Source: Fluviibacter sp048859965
GTDB taxonomy: Bacteria; Pseudomonadota; Gammaproteobacteria; Burkholderiales; Rhodocyclaceae
Length of the DNA: 64,000 nucleotides
Reading direction: 5' to 3'
NCBI GenBank assembly: GCA_048859965.1
Contig: JBLIZO010000015.1
Location: forward strand, 5,884 to 69,883
Positions 34,351 to 42,868 of the stretch are shown one piece after another. Position numbers and translations under genes: made by a program. A model generated the notes under the pieces. The model was not told the origin of the DNA. It worked only from the letters and a program-made list of their open reading frames with translations, and did no database searches. Position 1 is the stretch's first letter, and each line of letters begins with the position of its first letter.

Positions 34351-35727
34351 ATGTTTGAAAATCTGACCCAACGGCTGAGCCGTGTTGTAAAGACGATGCG
34401 CGGCGAAGCCCGCATGACCGAGGCCAATATCGGCGATGCCCTGCGTGAGGTGCGCATGGCGCTCCTGGAAGCCGATGTGGCGCTGCCGGTCGTCAAGGAC
34501 TTTGTGGCGCAAGTGAAGGAAAGGGCGCTCGGCGAGGAAGTCGTCAGTTCGCTGACACCGGGCCAGGCCTTCATCGGGGTTGTGCATGAGCAACTCAAGC
34601 AGCTCATGGGCGAAGCACAGGCGCCGCTGGCGTTGAATCAGCAGCCACCGGCCATTATCCTTATGGCGGGCCTGCAGGGTGCCGGTAAAACGACGACTGT
34701 CGGTAAGCTGGCGCGCTGGCTTAAGCAGAACCAGAAGAAAAAAGTCATGGTGGTGTCTTGTGACGTGTATCGTCCGGCCGCTATTGAGCAGCTCAAGCAT
34801 GTCGCCGGTCAGGTCGGCGCCGAGTTTTTCCCGTCCTCACCGGCGCAGAAACCGGCCGAAATTGCGGCCGCTGCGGTGGATTGGGCGCGCAAGCATCATG
34901 CAGAGGTGCTGATCGTCGATACCGCCGGTCGTCTGGCCATCGACGAAGCCATGATGGACGAGATCAAGGCGCTGCATGCCCAGTTAAACCCGATTGAAAC
35001 ACTGTTCGTCGTCGATGCCATGTTAGGCCAGGATGCGGTGAATACCGCCAAGGCGTTCAATGAAGCGCTGCCGTTGACCGGCGTGGTGCTCACCAAGCTG
35101 GATGGCGATGCTCGGGGCGGTGCCGCTTTATCCGTGCGCGCCATCACCGGTAAACCCATTAAGTTCGTTGGGGTGGCTGAAAAGCTGGATGGTCTGGAGC
35201 CGTTTTATCCAGATCGCATGGCCTCCCGTATCCTCGGCATGGGCGACATTCTGTCGCTGGTCGAAGCCGCCTCGCAGCAGGTCGATATGGATCAGGCCCA
35301 GGCCATGGCCCAGAAGCTCAAATCCGGCAAAGGCTTTGATCTGAACGATTTTCGTGCGCAGGTGGCCCAGATGCGACAGATGGGCGGCATGACGGCATTG
35401 ATGGACAAGCTGCCGGCCAAGTTTGCCGAAGCTGCCGCTAATATGCCGGCGGGTAGCGATGAGAAAATGGCTAAACGCATCCAGGGCATTATCGATAGCA
35501 TGACGCCCGATGAACGCAGCAAGCCAGAGCTGATCAAAGCCAGCCGCAAACGTCGTATCGCCCTCGGTGCCGGGGTACAGGTGCAGGAAGTGAACCGTCT
35601 GCTCAATCAGTTTGAACAGACGCAGAAAATGATGAAGCAATTCGGCAACATGTTCAAAGGCAAGGGTGGCATGATGAAGATGATGCGCGGTGCCAAGTCC
35701 ATGTTCGGCGGCAAACTGCCTTTTTAA
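34351..35727 (+). CDS. ffh: Signal recognition particle protein Ffh
   Basis: The GTPase that binds signal sequences and 4.5S RNA. The 458-residue protein has the N domain (MFENLTQRLSRVVKTMRGEA), the G domain with GLQGAGKTTTVGKLA, DTAGRLAIDE and TKLDGDARGGAA, and a methionine-rich M domain (from about 330) ending in MMKMMRGAKSMFGGK. Length and order are typical. Divergent from the CcsA-like gene; converges on the EamA transporter gene. Confidence 0.97.
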   Translation: MFENLTQRLSRVVKTMRGEARMTEANIGDALREVRMALLEADVALPVVKDFVAQVKERALGEEVVSSLTPGQAFIGVVHEQLKQLMGEAQAPLALNQQPPAIILMAGLQGAGKTTTVGKLARWLKQNQKKKVMVVSCDVYRPAAIEQLKHVAGQVGAEFFPSSPAQKPAEIAAAAVDWARKHHAEVLIVDTAGRLAIDEAMMDEIKALHAQLNPIETLFVVDAMLGQDAVNTAKAFNEALPLTGVVLTKLDGDARGGAALSVRAITGKPIKFVGVAEKLDGLEPFYPDRMASRILGMGDILSLVEAASQQVDMDQAQAMAQKLKSGKGFDLNDFRAQVAQMRQMGGMTALMDKLPAKFAEAAANMPAGSDEKMAKRIQGIIDSMTPDERSKPELIKASRKRRIALGAGVQVQEVNRLLNQFEQTQKMMKQFGNMFKGKGGMMKMMRGAKSMFGGKLPF

Positions 35728-35746
35728 AGCGTGATTAGGGCCTGCT

Positions 35747-36682
35747 TTACCGCGGGTCTTTCAAGGCGCGCTTGCCGAGCATGAATGCAACGGGGTTTGT
35801 GGGGATGGCGCCGAGCAGTGCGCCGACCGAAACGATGACAATCCCGACAATGGTGATGAGCGAAAGGTTCTCGCCGAGAATGAAGTAACCGCCCACTGCA
35901 GAAAAGGCGGGAACCAAGGCAAGCATCATCGACGCTTCGCAGGCGCCTATTTTATGGATGGCATAACTGAACATTCCTGCGGCAAGAAGTGCTGCGATTA
36001 TGCCCTGATAAACCGATTGGAAAATGATAGCGCTCCAGGTCGCATCCGCAATGCCCTTGGGCAAAAACAGGTAGTAGATCGGTAAATACACCAGTGACGA
36101 AAACGCAGCGATCCCGAAGATGCCATGACGAGGCTTGATTTGCCAGCGCCTCACCAGTAGGCCAAAGATGGCCCAGCAGAGCGCGGCGCTGAAGAACAGA
36201 AGATCGCCGATCCACTGATCACCGCTGTGGCTGAAAAAAAGACTGTTGAAGCCAATCATCAACAGGCCACAGGTCGAAAGCGCCAGCGCGATAACGACAT
36301 GCCGTGACAGTTTGAATCCACTCATGACTGCGGTGAGTACGACGGCCCAGAAGGGGATGCCGCCATTCACAAAGATACCGGCATGCGCGCTGGGTGCAAA
36401 GGCAAAGCCGGAGTACACCAAAAGGCCGTAGCCCAAACCACCGAACACTGCGAGCACCAGGTATCTTGGCCAGTCGCGCAGCGGGACCAGGTAGAGGAAA
36501 AAGGGCAGGGTCAGTGCCCCGGATACGCCGTATCGCATCGCCGCCAGATCAAACGGCGTGAATACCCCTTTGCTGCCAAATCGGGAAACGATATTGAAAC
36601 CGGCCCAGCAAGTCACTGTGACCAGGGCCGCGAGCAGGCCCCGGCTTTGATCCGACGAAAGGTCGATGCGTCCCATGTTCAT
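35747..36682 (-). CDS. EamA/DMT family transporter
   Basis: A 311-residue membrane protein with ten predicted hydrophobic segments in two EamA repeats (GLLAALVTVTCWAGFNIVS at the start and LLFFSAALCWAIFGLLVRR in the middle). Family members export amino acids, metabolites or drugs; the substrate cannot be inferred. It is AT-richer than neighbouring genes, stands alone on the minus strand upstream of proS, and ends 19 bases from the convergent ffh. Confidence 0.88.
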   Translation of the reverse strand: MNMGRIDLSSDQSRGLLAALVTVTCWAGFNIVSRFGSKGVFTPFDLAAMRYGVSGALTLPFFLYLVPLRDWPRYLVLAVFGGLGYGLLVYSGFAFAPSAHAGIFVNGGIPFWAVVLTAVMSGFKLSRHVVIALALSTCGLLMIGFNSLFFSHSGDQWIGDLLFFSAALCWAIFGLLVRRWQIKPRHGIFGIAAFSSLVYLPIYYLFLPKGIADATWSAIIFQSVYQGIIAALLAAGMFSYAIHKIGACEASMMLALVPAFSAVGGYFILGENLSLITIVGIVIVSVGALLGAIPTNPVAFMLGKRALKDPR

Positions 36683-36741
36683 CGCGGTTGTGATTTAAAC
36701 ACGGTCTGCCCCAGCGTGTGGTTCACCGGGCCTCGCAGGTT

Positions 36742-38469
36742 TTACTGCGCGAGTGCTTTACGCAGGTAATCCACGACACCCGCCCGATCAATCATCGTTG
36801 CTTCCGCGTCGCGGCGGCCCTTCACTTCGATCTGCCCTGCAGCCAGGCCTTTCTCGCCAATCACCAGGCGCTGCGGAATGCCGATCAACTCCATATCGGC
36901 AAACATGACGCCCGGACGTTCGTTACGATCATCCAGCAGCACATCAAAACCGGCGGCGATCAGTTCTTCGTAAAGTTCGCTGGCAGCTTCCTGAATGGCC
37001 GGTGACTTGTGATAGCCCATCGGCACAATCGCCACGGTGAATGGGGCGATGGCGGTCGGGAAGGCGATACCTTTCTCATCGTGATTCTGTTCGATAGCTG
37101 AGCCCACGATGCGGGTGACGCCGATGCCGTAGCAGCCCATTTCCATGACTTCGTTTTTACCTTGCTCGCTGAGGAAGGTACAGCCGAGCGCTTCGGCATA
37201 TTTGGTGCGCAGCTGGAAAATGTGGCCAACTTCGATACCACGCACGATATCCAGTACGCCTTTGCCATCCGGTGATGGATCACCCGCTACGACATTGCGG
37301 ATGTCAGCCACTTCCGGTTCTGGCAGGTCGCGTCCGAAGTTGGCGCCGGTCAGGTGCGTGTCGTAGGCGTTGGCGCCACAGGCAAAATCAGCCATCACGG
37401 CCACGGTACGATCCGCGATGACGCGGATACCGGGTTTGATGTCGACCGGGCCGATAAAGCCGGGGATGCAGCCCAGTGCTTCTTTTACTTCGTCTTCGCG
37501 GGCGAAGCGGAAGGCACCAATGCCGGCAATTTTGCTGGCCTTGATTTCGTTGAGGTCGTGATCGCCACGCAGGAGCAGCAGTACCAGACCCGCATTGCCG
37601 CCTTCTGGCAGTTCTGGCACGATGGCCAGGGTTTTGACGAGACCCGAGAGCGGGATGTTCAGTGCTTGAGCCACTTCTTCGCAGCGCGATTTCTTAGGGG
37701 TGGCAACGCGCACGAGCGGTGCATTGGCCGCGGGGCGGGGCGTGGTTGGCGGGAGCGCTTCGGCCAGCTCGACGTTGGCCGCAAAGTCAGACGTCGGGCA
37801 GAAAGCGATATCGTCTTCGCCCGAATCGGCCAGGACATGGAACTCATGCGAGCCGGTGCCGCCAATGGAACCGGTATCGGCGGCCACGGCGCGGAAGCGC
37901 AGGCCCAGGCGCGTGAAGATACGGCTGTAGGTGTCGTACATCACGCGGTATTCGCGCTGCAGATCTTCAAAGCTGGTGTGGAAGGAGTAGCCATCCTTCA
38001 TCAGGAACTCGCGGCCGCGCATCACCCCAAAACGCGGGCGGATCTCGTCACGGAACTTGGTCTGGATCTGATACAGATGAATCGGTAGCTGACGATAGCT
38101 CTTGATTTCCTTACGCACGAAATCGGTGACGACTTCTTCATGCGTCGGGCCGATGACGAATTCGCGCTGGTGGCGATCCTTGAAACGCAGTAGTTCGGGG
38201 CCGTACTGCTCGCCACGACCGGATTCCTGCCATAGTTCAAAGGGTTGCACGGCGGGCATCAGCAGTTCCAGGGCGCCGGCACGGTTCATTTCGTCGCGTA
38301 CGATCGCTTCGACCTTACGCAGAGTGCGCAGGCCCATCGGGGTCCAGGTGTACACGCCGGAGGCCAGGCGGCGGATCAGCCCGGCACGCAGCATCAGCTT
38401 CTGGCTGATAACTTCGGCATCAGCCGGGGCTTCTTTGAGGGTGGTGATCAGAAACTGGGAAGAGCGCAT
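36742..38469 (-). CDS. proS: Prolyl-tRNA synthetase (long bacterial type)
   Basis: Charges tRNA-Pro. The 575-residue protein has class II motif 1 to 2 region (LMPAVQPFELWQESGRG, QIQTKFRDEIRPRFGVMRGR), motif 3 near EMGCYGIGVTRIVGSAIEQ and an inserted YbaK-like editing domain between them (from about 225 to 385), as in the prokaryotic type that hydrolyses Ala-tRNA-Pro. Clear ATG at 38469. The leader carries a small hairpin, GTCGC-6 bases-GCGAC (38493-38508). It is divergent from rppH. Confidence 0.96.
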   Translation of the reverse strand: MRSSQFLITTLKEAPADAEVISQKLMLRAGLIRRLASGVYTWTPMGLRTLRKVEAIVRDEMNRAGALELLMPAVQPFELWQESGRGEQYGPELLRFKDRHQREFVIGPTHEEVVTDFVRKEIKSYRQLPIHLYQIQTKFRDEIRPRFGVMRGREFLMKDGYSFHTSFEDLQREYRVMYDTYSRIFTRLGLRFRAVAADTGSIGGTGSHEFHVLADSGEDDIAFCPTSDFAANVELAEALPPTTPRPAANAPLVRVATPKKSRCEEVAQALNIPLSGLVKTLAIVPELPEGGNAGLVLLLLRGDHDLNEIKASKIAGIGAFRFAREDEVKEALGCIPGFIGPVDIKPGIRVIADRTVAVMADFACGANAYDTHLTGANFGRDLPEPEVADIRNVVAGDPSPDGKGVLDIVRGIEVGHIFQLRTKYAEALGCTFLSEQGKNEVMEMGCYGIGVTRIVGSAIEQNHDEKGIAFPTAIAPFTVAIVPMGYHKSPAIQEAASELYEELIAAGFDVLLDDRNERPGVMFADMELIGIPQRLVIGEKGLAAGQIEVKGRRDAEATMIDRAGVVDYLRKALAQ

Positions 38470-38614
38470 AAGAAAACCTGGAGAGCTGTGTCGTGTCGCT
38501 GGTCAGCGACAAACCACAAAAATAGGCAAAAACAGCATTCTAGCGGAACCCGGCTTTCGTCTGGGTGCCGGATGTGCCAGAATCAGGGCAATTTCAAATT
38601 AACGCAGGTGATTT

Positions 38615-39208
38615 ATGCTGGATCGTGAAGGCTACCGCCCCAACGTCGGCATCATTCTCTGCAACGCACGTAATGAAGTCTTCTGGGGAAAGCGCGTTCG
38701 AGAACACGCCTGGCAGTTTCCGCAGGGCGGGATCAAGCGCGGAGAATCTCCCGAAGAGGCCATGTACCGTGAGTTGCAGGAAGAGGTGGGCCTTATCGCC
38801 GAGCACGTTCAGATTCTGGGGCGTACTCGCGACTGGCTGCGCTATGAGGTGCCGGAACAATGGATTCGTCGCGAATGGCGTGGCAACTACAAGGGTCAGA
38901 AGCAGATCTGGTATCTGCTGCGTCTGACGGGCGGCGATCATCACGTCCAGTTGCGTGCGTCGTCACACCCCGAGTTTGACGCCTGGCGCTGGAGCGAGTA
39001 CTGGGTGCCGCTGGAATCGGTGGTGGAGTTCAAGCGCAATGTGTATCAGCAGGCATTGTCCGAGCTGGAGCCCTTTTTGAACGCGGATCGTCTGCGTCAT
39101 CCGGCTATTGGTCGTCGTGGGCGGCGCCCGCCAACCAAAGCCCCGACCCGTCCAGCATCTGCTGCCGAAGCTGCGGCAGTAGCGGTGCCGTCCGGAGAAG
39201 CGTCGTGA
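38615..39208 (+). CDS. rppH: RNA pyrophosphohydrolase
   Basis: A Nudix enzyme that converts 5'-triphosphate mRNA ends to monophosphate and triggers decay by RNase E. The 197-residue protein opens with MLDREGYRPNVGIILCN, has FWGKRVREHAWQFPQGGI and the Nudix box GESPEEAMYRELQEEVGL. The C-terminal 35 residues are basic and then Ala/Pro-rich, beyond the core. AGGTGA precedes the ATG. The TGA shares one base with the next gene (TGATG). Confidence 0.95.
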   Translation: MLDREGYRPNVGIILCNARNEVFWGKRVREHAWQFPQGGIKRGESPEEAMYRELQEEVGLIAEHVQILGRTRDWLRYEVPEQWIRREWRGNYKGQKQIWYLLRLTGGDHHVQLRASSHPEFDAWRWSEYWVPLESVVEFKRNVYQQALSELEPFLNADRLRHPAIGRRGRRPPTKAPTRPASAAEAAAVAVPSGEAS

Positions 39209-39747
39209 TGCGGCGCTGGTGTTGCCTTCTCGTGAGTGCGCTGATCGTGCAGGCTGCCGCGGCCGCGCAGAACTGCAGCAAATACTACGAGTGCTATGAC
39301 TTCGATGAGGAGGCTGCCGAGAGTTGGCAGGAACTCAAAGCCAAAATTCCGCCGTCGCCTGATCCGGACAAGCTCATTCCCTTCGAGGTCAGCGTTGCCA
39401 ACGCCAACCGGTTTTACATTGATCCTGCCAGCATTAGCGTTGGTAAAGACGGTGTTGTGCGCTACACCGTGGTGATTGAAGCGTCGGGCGGTGCACGCAC
39501 GGTCAACTATGAAGGACTGCGCTGTCAGACCCGGGAGCGCAGACTGTATGCGTTTGGTCAACCTGATGGCGCCTGGGTCGAAAACCAGGGTTCCGGCTGG
39601 GCTGACGTGCACAAGCAACAGCACAAGATGCACAACGGCTACCAGGCCGTGTTGTTTGACGAGTATTTTTGCGTAGACCGCATTCCGGTCGCCAGCCCCG
39701 AAGCAGCGATTGATGCCTTGCGCCGCGGCGCTGCAACGTTTCGTTAG
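39208..39747 (+). CDS. CNP1-like family periplasmic protein
   Basis: A 179-residue secreted protein with a signal peptide (RWCCLLVSALIVQAAAAAQ) and the CNP1-like domain (IPFEVSVANANRFYIDPASI, YEGLRCQTRERRLYAFG), named after a cryptic neisserial protein. Its function is unknown. The ATG at 39208 overlaps the rppH stop; GTG at 39205 is an alternative. Two cysteines in the mature N terminus (NCSKYYEC) could form a disulfide. Confidence 0.85.
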   Translation: MRRWCCLLVSALIVQAAAAAQNCSKYYECYDFDEEAAESWQELKAKIPPSPDPDKLIPFEVSVANANRFYIDPASISVGKDGVVRYTVVIEASGGARTVNYEGLRCQTRERRLYAFGQPDGAWVENQGSGWADVHKQQHKMHNGYQAVLFDEYFCVDRIPVASPEAAIDALRRGAATFR

Positions 39748-39759
39748 GAGAGAGGTGTC

Positions 39760-40383
39760 ATGCGTATCGACAGTCTGATCATCGAAGCCGACAAGGTGTT
39801 GCGTACGCTGTTTGCGTCACAAAGCAGTGTGCGTCCGCATCCCGACGTCGGCATACCGGAAGCCGAGCTTTCCGAGGCGGATCGCCGTCATGTCGCCGGA
39901 TTGATGCGGGTTAACCATAGTGGCGAAGTTTGCGCTCAGGCACTGTATCAGGGGCAGGCGTTGACCTCGCGTGATCCGGCCGTGCGGGAAGCCTTGCGCG
40001 AAGCCGCGCACGAAGAAATCGAACACCTCGCCTGGACCGAACAGCGTTTACGCGAACTCGACAGTCATACGAGCTGGCTGAATCCGCTCTGGTATGTTGG
40101 CTCGCTGACACTCGGCGTGGTGGCCGGTAAATTAGGCGATCGCTGGAACCTGGGTTTTCTGGCCGAGACGGAAAAGCAGGTGACGGCACATCTGGAAAGC
40201 CATTTGGATCGTTTGCCGGCAGCCGACGAGAAAAGCGCCGCCATCATCCGCCAGATGGCAATTGATGAAACCTCGCATGCGCATACAGCCGAAGCGCTCG
40301 GTGCCGCGCAGTTCCCGCCGCTGGTCAAAACGCTGATGCAACAGACCTCCAAACTGTTGACGGGCCTGTCCTATCGCATCTGA
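39760..40383 (+). CDS. coq7: Ubiquinone biosynthesis di-iron hydroxylase Coq7
   Basis: Hydroxylates demethoxy-ubiquinol in ubiquinone synthesis. The 207-residue protein has a membrane-associating helix bundle with the di-iron ligands in LMRVNHSGEVCAQALYQGQ, HEEIEHLAWTEQRL, HLESH and DETSHAHTAEALG. A strong AGGAGAGAGG site lies before the ATG at 39760, 12 bases after the CNP1 gene, so the three genes from rppH probably form one transcript. Confidence 0.95.
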   Translation: MRIDSLIIEADKVLRTLFASQSSVRPHPDVGIPEAELSEADRRHVAGLMRVNHSGEVCAQALYQGQALTSRDPAVREALREAAHEEIEHLAWTEQRLRELDSHTSWLNPLWYVGSLTLGVVAGKLGDRWNLGFLAETEKQVTAHLESHLDRLPAADEKSAAIIRQMAIDETSHAHTAEALGAAQFPPLVKTLMQQTSKLLTGLSYRI

Positions 40384-40419
40384 GCCGCCGCCCGGTGTCG
40401 GCCGCCGGGAGCAGGGCAG

Positions 40420-40863
40420 TTAGCCTGCGCTGGCCGGGCTTGCGTGGCGCTGATCCCGGAGTTCCAGATCCCAGGTGATCTCGGCGGTCGCGCCCAGCAT
40501 GGCCGTGGCCGAGCAGTATTTGTCCTTGGAGAGGGTGACCGCGCGTTCCACCGCCTCCGGTTTCAGGCCGTTACCGGTCACCACGAAATGCAGGTGGAGT
40601 TTGGTAAAGACCTTCGGGTCAGTATCGGCGCGCTCGGCTTTGAGCACCACTTCGCACCCCGTGACCGGATGGCGTCCGCGCTTCAGGATCATGACGACAT
40701 CGAAGGCTGTGCAACCGCCGGCACCCGCCAGCATCATTTCCATGGGACGCGGCGCCAGGTTGCGCCCCCCGGCATCAGGTGGCCCGTCCATTGTGACCAT
40801 GTGGCCGCTACCGGTTTCGGCGAGAAAAGTCATGTGTTTGGTCCAGACGACGCGGCATTCCAT
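40420..40863 (-). CDS. OsmC family protein
   Basis: A 147-residue OsmC-like protein, a fold that reduces organic hydroperoxides with a pair of cysteines. The cysteines lie in GGCTAFDVVMIL and DKYCSATAML at the usual positions. The ATG at 40863 has GGAG 9 bases upstream; a longer frame to the right is not needed. It belongs to the YhfA-like branch, whose substrate is uncertain. It ends the coq7-facing convergent pair and is divergent from the rplM region. Confidence 0.88.
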   Translation of the reverse strand: MECRVVWTKHMTFLAETGSGHMVTMDGPPDAGGRNLAPRPMEMMLAGAGGCTAFDVVMILKRGRHPVTGCEVVLKAERADTDPKVFTKLHLHFVVTGNGLKPEAVERAVTLSKDKYCSATAMLGATAEITWDLELRDQRHASPASAG

Positions 40864-40961
40864 GGTGCAGGCTCCAGAAAGAGTGTGAAAGGAAGCAACG
40901 CCGCGATTGTAACGGCCCGGCACCCCAAGAGAAATAATTTATTGCAACACAGCAAATCCTC

Positions 40962-41103
40962 TTGATTTTTTGGTTCGGGGGTTATACATTGTCCTTGTAA
41001 GTCGGGCGTAAGGATTGTGTCGCGTCCGCAGGATTGTCTCCTCCACCCTCCTCCTTTGGTGTGGATTAACGCGGAACCACTTGTGTGGCTCCGCGTTTTT
41101 TTT
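40962..41103 (+). ncRNA. Candidate small RNA upstream of rplM (promoter to terminator)
   Basis: No gene lies between OsmC (start 40863, minus) and rplM (41231, plus), yet a strong terminator at 41068-41103 must end some plus-strand transcript. A possible promoter is TTGATT (40962-40967), 15 bases, TATACA (40983-40988), giving an RNA of about 110 nt from near 40995. It contains AGGATTGT twice (41011-41018 and 41030-41037) and then a C-rich tract with CCTCC at 41040-41044 and 41050-41054 that is complementary to Shine-Dalgarno sequences. No open frame of note. Family unknown. Confidence 0.5.
41068..41103 (+). terminator. Strong intrinsic terminator upstream of rplM
   Basis: AACGCGGAACCAC (41068-41080) and GTGGCTCCGCGTT (41085-41097) form a 13-base-pair stem with one mismatch and a TTGT loop, followed by eight T residues. 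It precedes the rplM promoter, so it belongs to the transcript upstream rather than to rplM. Confidence 0.85.
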
Positions 41104-41150
41104 GAGTGCCGCGTTTTTTGAGTGTGTTTCGCGGCAAATCACCAAAACAC

Positions 41151-41180
41151 TTGACGCGGAATTTGAACTGTTGATAAAAT
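41151..41180 (+). promoter_or_regulatory. Putative sigma-70 promoter for rplM-rpsI
   Basis: TTGACG (41151-41156) and TAAAAT (41175-41180) with an 18-base spacer, about 50 bases before the rplM start. A near-consensus match for a highly expressed ribosomal operon. Confidence 0.7.
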
Positions 41181-41230
41181 GCGCGTTTTCCAAAATTCCG
41201 CGCCACCCATGGCGCCACGGAAGTGCCAAG

Positions 41231-41659
41231 ATGAAAACCTTTTCCGCCAAGCCGCATGAAGTCAAGCGCGACTGGTTCGTCGTTGACGCCACGGACAAAG
41301 TCCTGGGCCGCGTTGCCAGCGAAGTCGCACGCCGCCTGCGTGGCAAGCATAAGCCTGAGTACACCCCGCACGTCGATACGGGTGATTTCATTGTTGTCGT
41401 TAACGTTGAGAAGCTGCGCGTGACCGGTAACAAGGCTGAAGACAAAAAGTATTTCCGCCACTCGGGTTACCCGGGCGGTATCTACGAAACCACGTTCGGC
41501 AAGATGCAACAGCGTTTCCCGGAGCGCGCTCTGGAAAAAGCCGTTAAAGGCATGCTGCCGAAGGGTCCGCTGGGCTACGCCATGATCAAGAAGCTCAAGT
41601 GCTACGCCGGTGCGACCCATCCGCATACCGCCCAGCAACCGCAGTCGCTGGAAATCTAA
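41231..41659 (+). CDS. rplM: Ribosomal protein L13
   Basis: A primary 23S rRNA-binding protein needed early in 50S assembly. The 142-residue protein has MKTFSAKPHEVKRDWFVVDA at the N terminus, the signature region RALEKAVKGMLPKGPLGYAM and an ending typical of the family. The ATG at 41231 is chosen by family length; the frame happens to stay open far to the left. rpsI follows after 9 bases. Confidence 0.98.
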   Translation: MKTFSAKPHEVKRDWFVVDATDKVLGRVASEVARRLRGKHKPEYTPHVDTGDFIVVVNVEKLRVTGNKAEDKKYFRHSGYPGGIYETTFGKMQQRFPERALEKAVKGMLPKGPLGYAMIKKLKCYAGATHPHTAQQPQSLEI

Positions 41660-41668
41660 GAGGTTTTT

Positions 41669-42061
41669 ATGGCAGAACAACAATACTACGGCACCGGTCG
41701 TCGCAAGAGCGCCGTCGCTCGTGTTTACCTGAAGCGCGGCAAGGGCGACATTACCGTTAACGGTAAGCCGGTTGACATCTTCTTCTCGCGTGAAACCGGT
41801 CGCATGGTCGTGCGTCAGCCGCTGGAACTGGTTGAGCACGTCAACACCTTCGACATCAACGTCAACGTCGTTGGCGGTGGTGAGTCGGGTCAAGCTGGCG
41901 CGGTTCGTCACGGTATCACCCGTGCCCTGATCCAGTACGACGCTGAACTGAAATCGGCACTGTCGAAAGCAGGCTTTGTGACCCGTGATGCGCGTGAAGT
42001 CGAGCGTAAGAAGGTCGGTCTGCACAGCGCCCGTCGCCGTAAGCAGTTCTCGAAGCGTTAA
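41669..42061 (+). CDS. rpsI: Ribosomal protein S9
   Basis: A 30S head protein whose C-terminal tail reaches the P-site tRNA. The 130-residue protein has YYGTGRRKSAVARVYL, the signature GGGESGQAGAVRHGITRALI and the basic tail ARRRKQFSKR ending in the conserved Lys-Arg. AGAGG precedes the ATG. It forms the classical rplM-rpsI operon, and tRNA-Phe follows 37 bases downstream. Confidence 0.98.
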   Translation: MAEQQYYGTGRRKSAVARVYLKRGKGDITVNGKPVDIFFSRETGRMVVRQPLELVEHVNTFDINVNVVGGGESGQAGAVRHGITRALIQYDAELKSALSKAGFVTRDAREVERKKVGLHSARRRKQFSKR

Positions 42062-42071
42062 TGCTTTTTTG

Positions 42072-42095
42072 CATCCGACTCCTTGGGGTCGGATG
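42072..42095 (+). terminator. Hairpin between rpsI and tRNA-Phe without a T-tract
   Basis: CATCCGACTC (42072-42081) pairs with GGGTCGGATG (42086-42095), 10 base pairs including one G-U, loop CTTG. No T-run follows, so it is either a weak terminator or a processing signal separating rpsI mRNA from the tRNA. Confidence 0.4.
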
Positions 42096-42098
42096 TGT

Positions 42099-42174
42099 GG
42101 CCAGTTAGCTCAGTTGGTAGAGCAGCGGATTGAAAATCCGCGTGTCCTTGGTTCGATTCCGAGACTGGCCACCA
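42099..42174 (+). tRNA. tRNA-Phe (GAA)
   Basis: A 76-nt cloverleaf. The acceptor GGCCAGU pairs with ACUGGCC, the anticodon stem GCGGA/UCCGC encloses the loop UUGAAAA with anticodon GAA, and the T arm contains GGUUCGAUUCC. The 3' CCA is encoded. It lies downstream of rpsI and is followed by a strong terminator. Confidence 0.98.
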
Positions 42175-42183
42175 GGTTGTATC

Positions 42184-42218
42184 AAAACGCCGTGCCTCAG
42201 CGCACGGCGTTTTGTTTT
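42184..42218. terminator. Terminator after tRNA-Phe
   Basis: AAAACGCCGTGC (42184-42195) and GCACGGCGTTTT (42202-42213) form a perfect 12-bp stem with a six-base loop, followed by a T-rich run. It closes the rplM-rpsI-tRNA unit and leaves only 35 bases before the speG start. Confidence 0.9.
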
Positions 42219-42253
42219 ATGGGTGCAAACGACTTCTTCTTTTGGATAAGCAG

Positions 42254-42787
42254 ATGAAAAATATGCGTGCAACAGCAAGGTTGAGACCGTTGGAGCGGGA
42301 AGACTTAAGATTTGTTCACGAGTTGGACAATAACGAAACCGTGATGCACTATTGGTTTGAAGAGCCCTATGAGGCGTTTGTGGAATTGTGTGATTTGTAT
42401 GACAAACACATCCATGATCAAACCGAGAGACGATTTATTGTTGAATCGGCAGGTAAACCGGTCGGGCTGGTTGAGTTGGTCGAGATCAATCTGATCCATC
42501 GCCGCGCCGAATTTCAGATCATTATCTCTCCTGACTTTCAAGGCAAGGGCTTTGCGGGGGTGGCTACAGCACTGGCGATGGATTATGCCTTTACGGTCTT
42601 GAATCTGTACAAACTGTGTTTGATCGTTGATCCTTCAAACGAAAAAGCCGTCCATATTTACGAGAAATGCGGATTCAAACATGAAGGCATGTTGATCAAA
42701 GAATTCTTCGTGGATGGGGTTTATAAAGACGTTTGCAGGATGGCTGCATTTCAAGACGACTATTTGGCGAACCGAAAAGCTGTTTAA
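42254..42787 (+). CDS. speG: Spermidine N1-acetyltransferase
   Basis: A GNAT enzyme that acetylates spermidine and so detoxifies excess polyamine. The 177-residue protein follows the enteric SpeG closely by memory: LRPLEREDLRFVHELDNNE, YWFEEPYEAFVELCDLYDKH, EFQIIISPDFQGKG with the acetyl-CoA loop, and VHIYEKCGFKHEG. I use the ATG at 42254, with GGATAA upstream; the frame is open to 42212 but that part overlaps a terminator. The gene is AT-richer than the ribosomal genes before it. It starts a mixed accessory block. Confidence 0.92.
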   Translation: MKNMRATARLRPLEREDLRFVHELDNNETVMHYWFEEPYEAFVELCDLYDKHIHDQTERRFIVESAGKPVGLVELVEINLIHRRAEFQIIISPDFQGKGFAGVATALAMDYAFTVLNLYKLCLIVDPSNEKAVHIYEKCGFKHEGMLIKEFFVDGVYKDVCRMAAFQDDYLANRKAV

Positions 42788-42868
42788 ACGATGCGGGCGT
42801 GATGCGCAGGGCCGATGCCCTGCCGACACAATAAGACGATGTGCCGTTGATCAGGGCAGAAACCGATT

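Noticed and set aside
41015..41230. A 72-residue N-terminal extension of L13 from an open frame upstream of rplM
   Set aside because: The extension would run through a strong terminator and the rplM promoter, and L13 is never that long.
42806..42823. Terminator after speG (GCAGGGC/GCCCTGC)
   Set aside because: The stem is perfect, but no T-run follows on either strand; it may be a chance hairpin.
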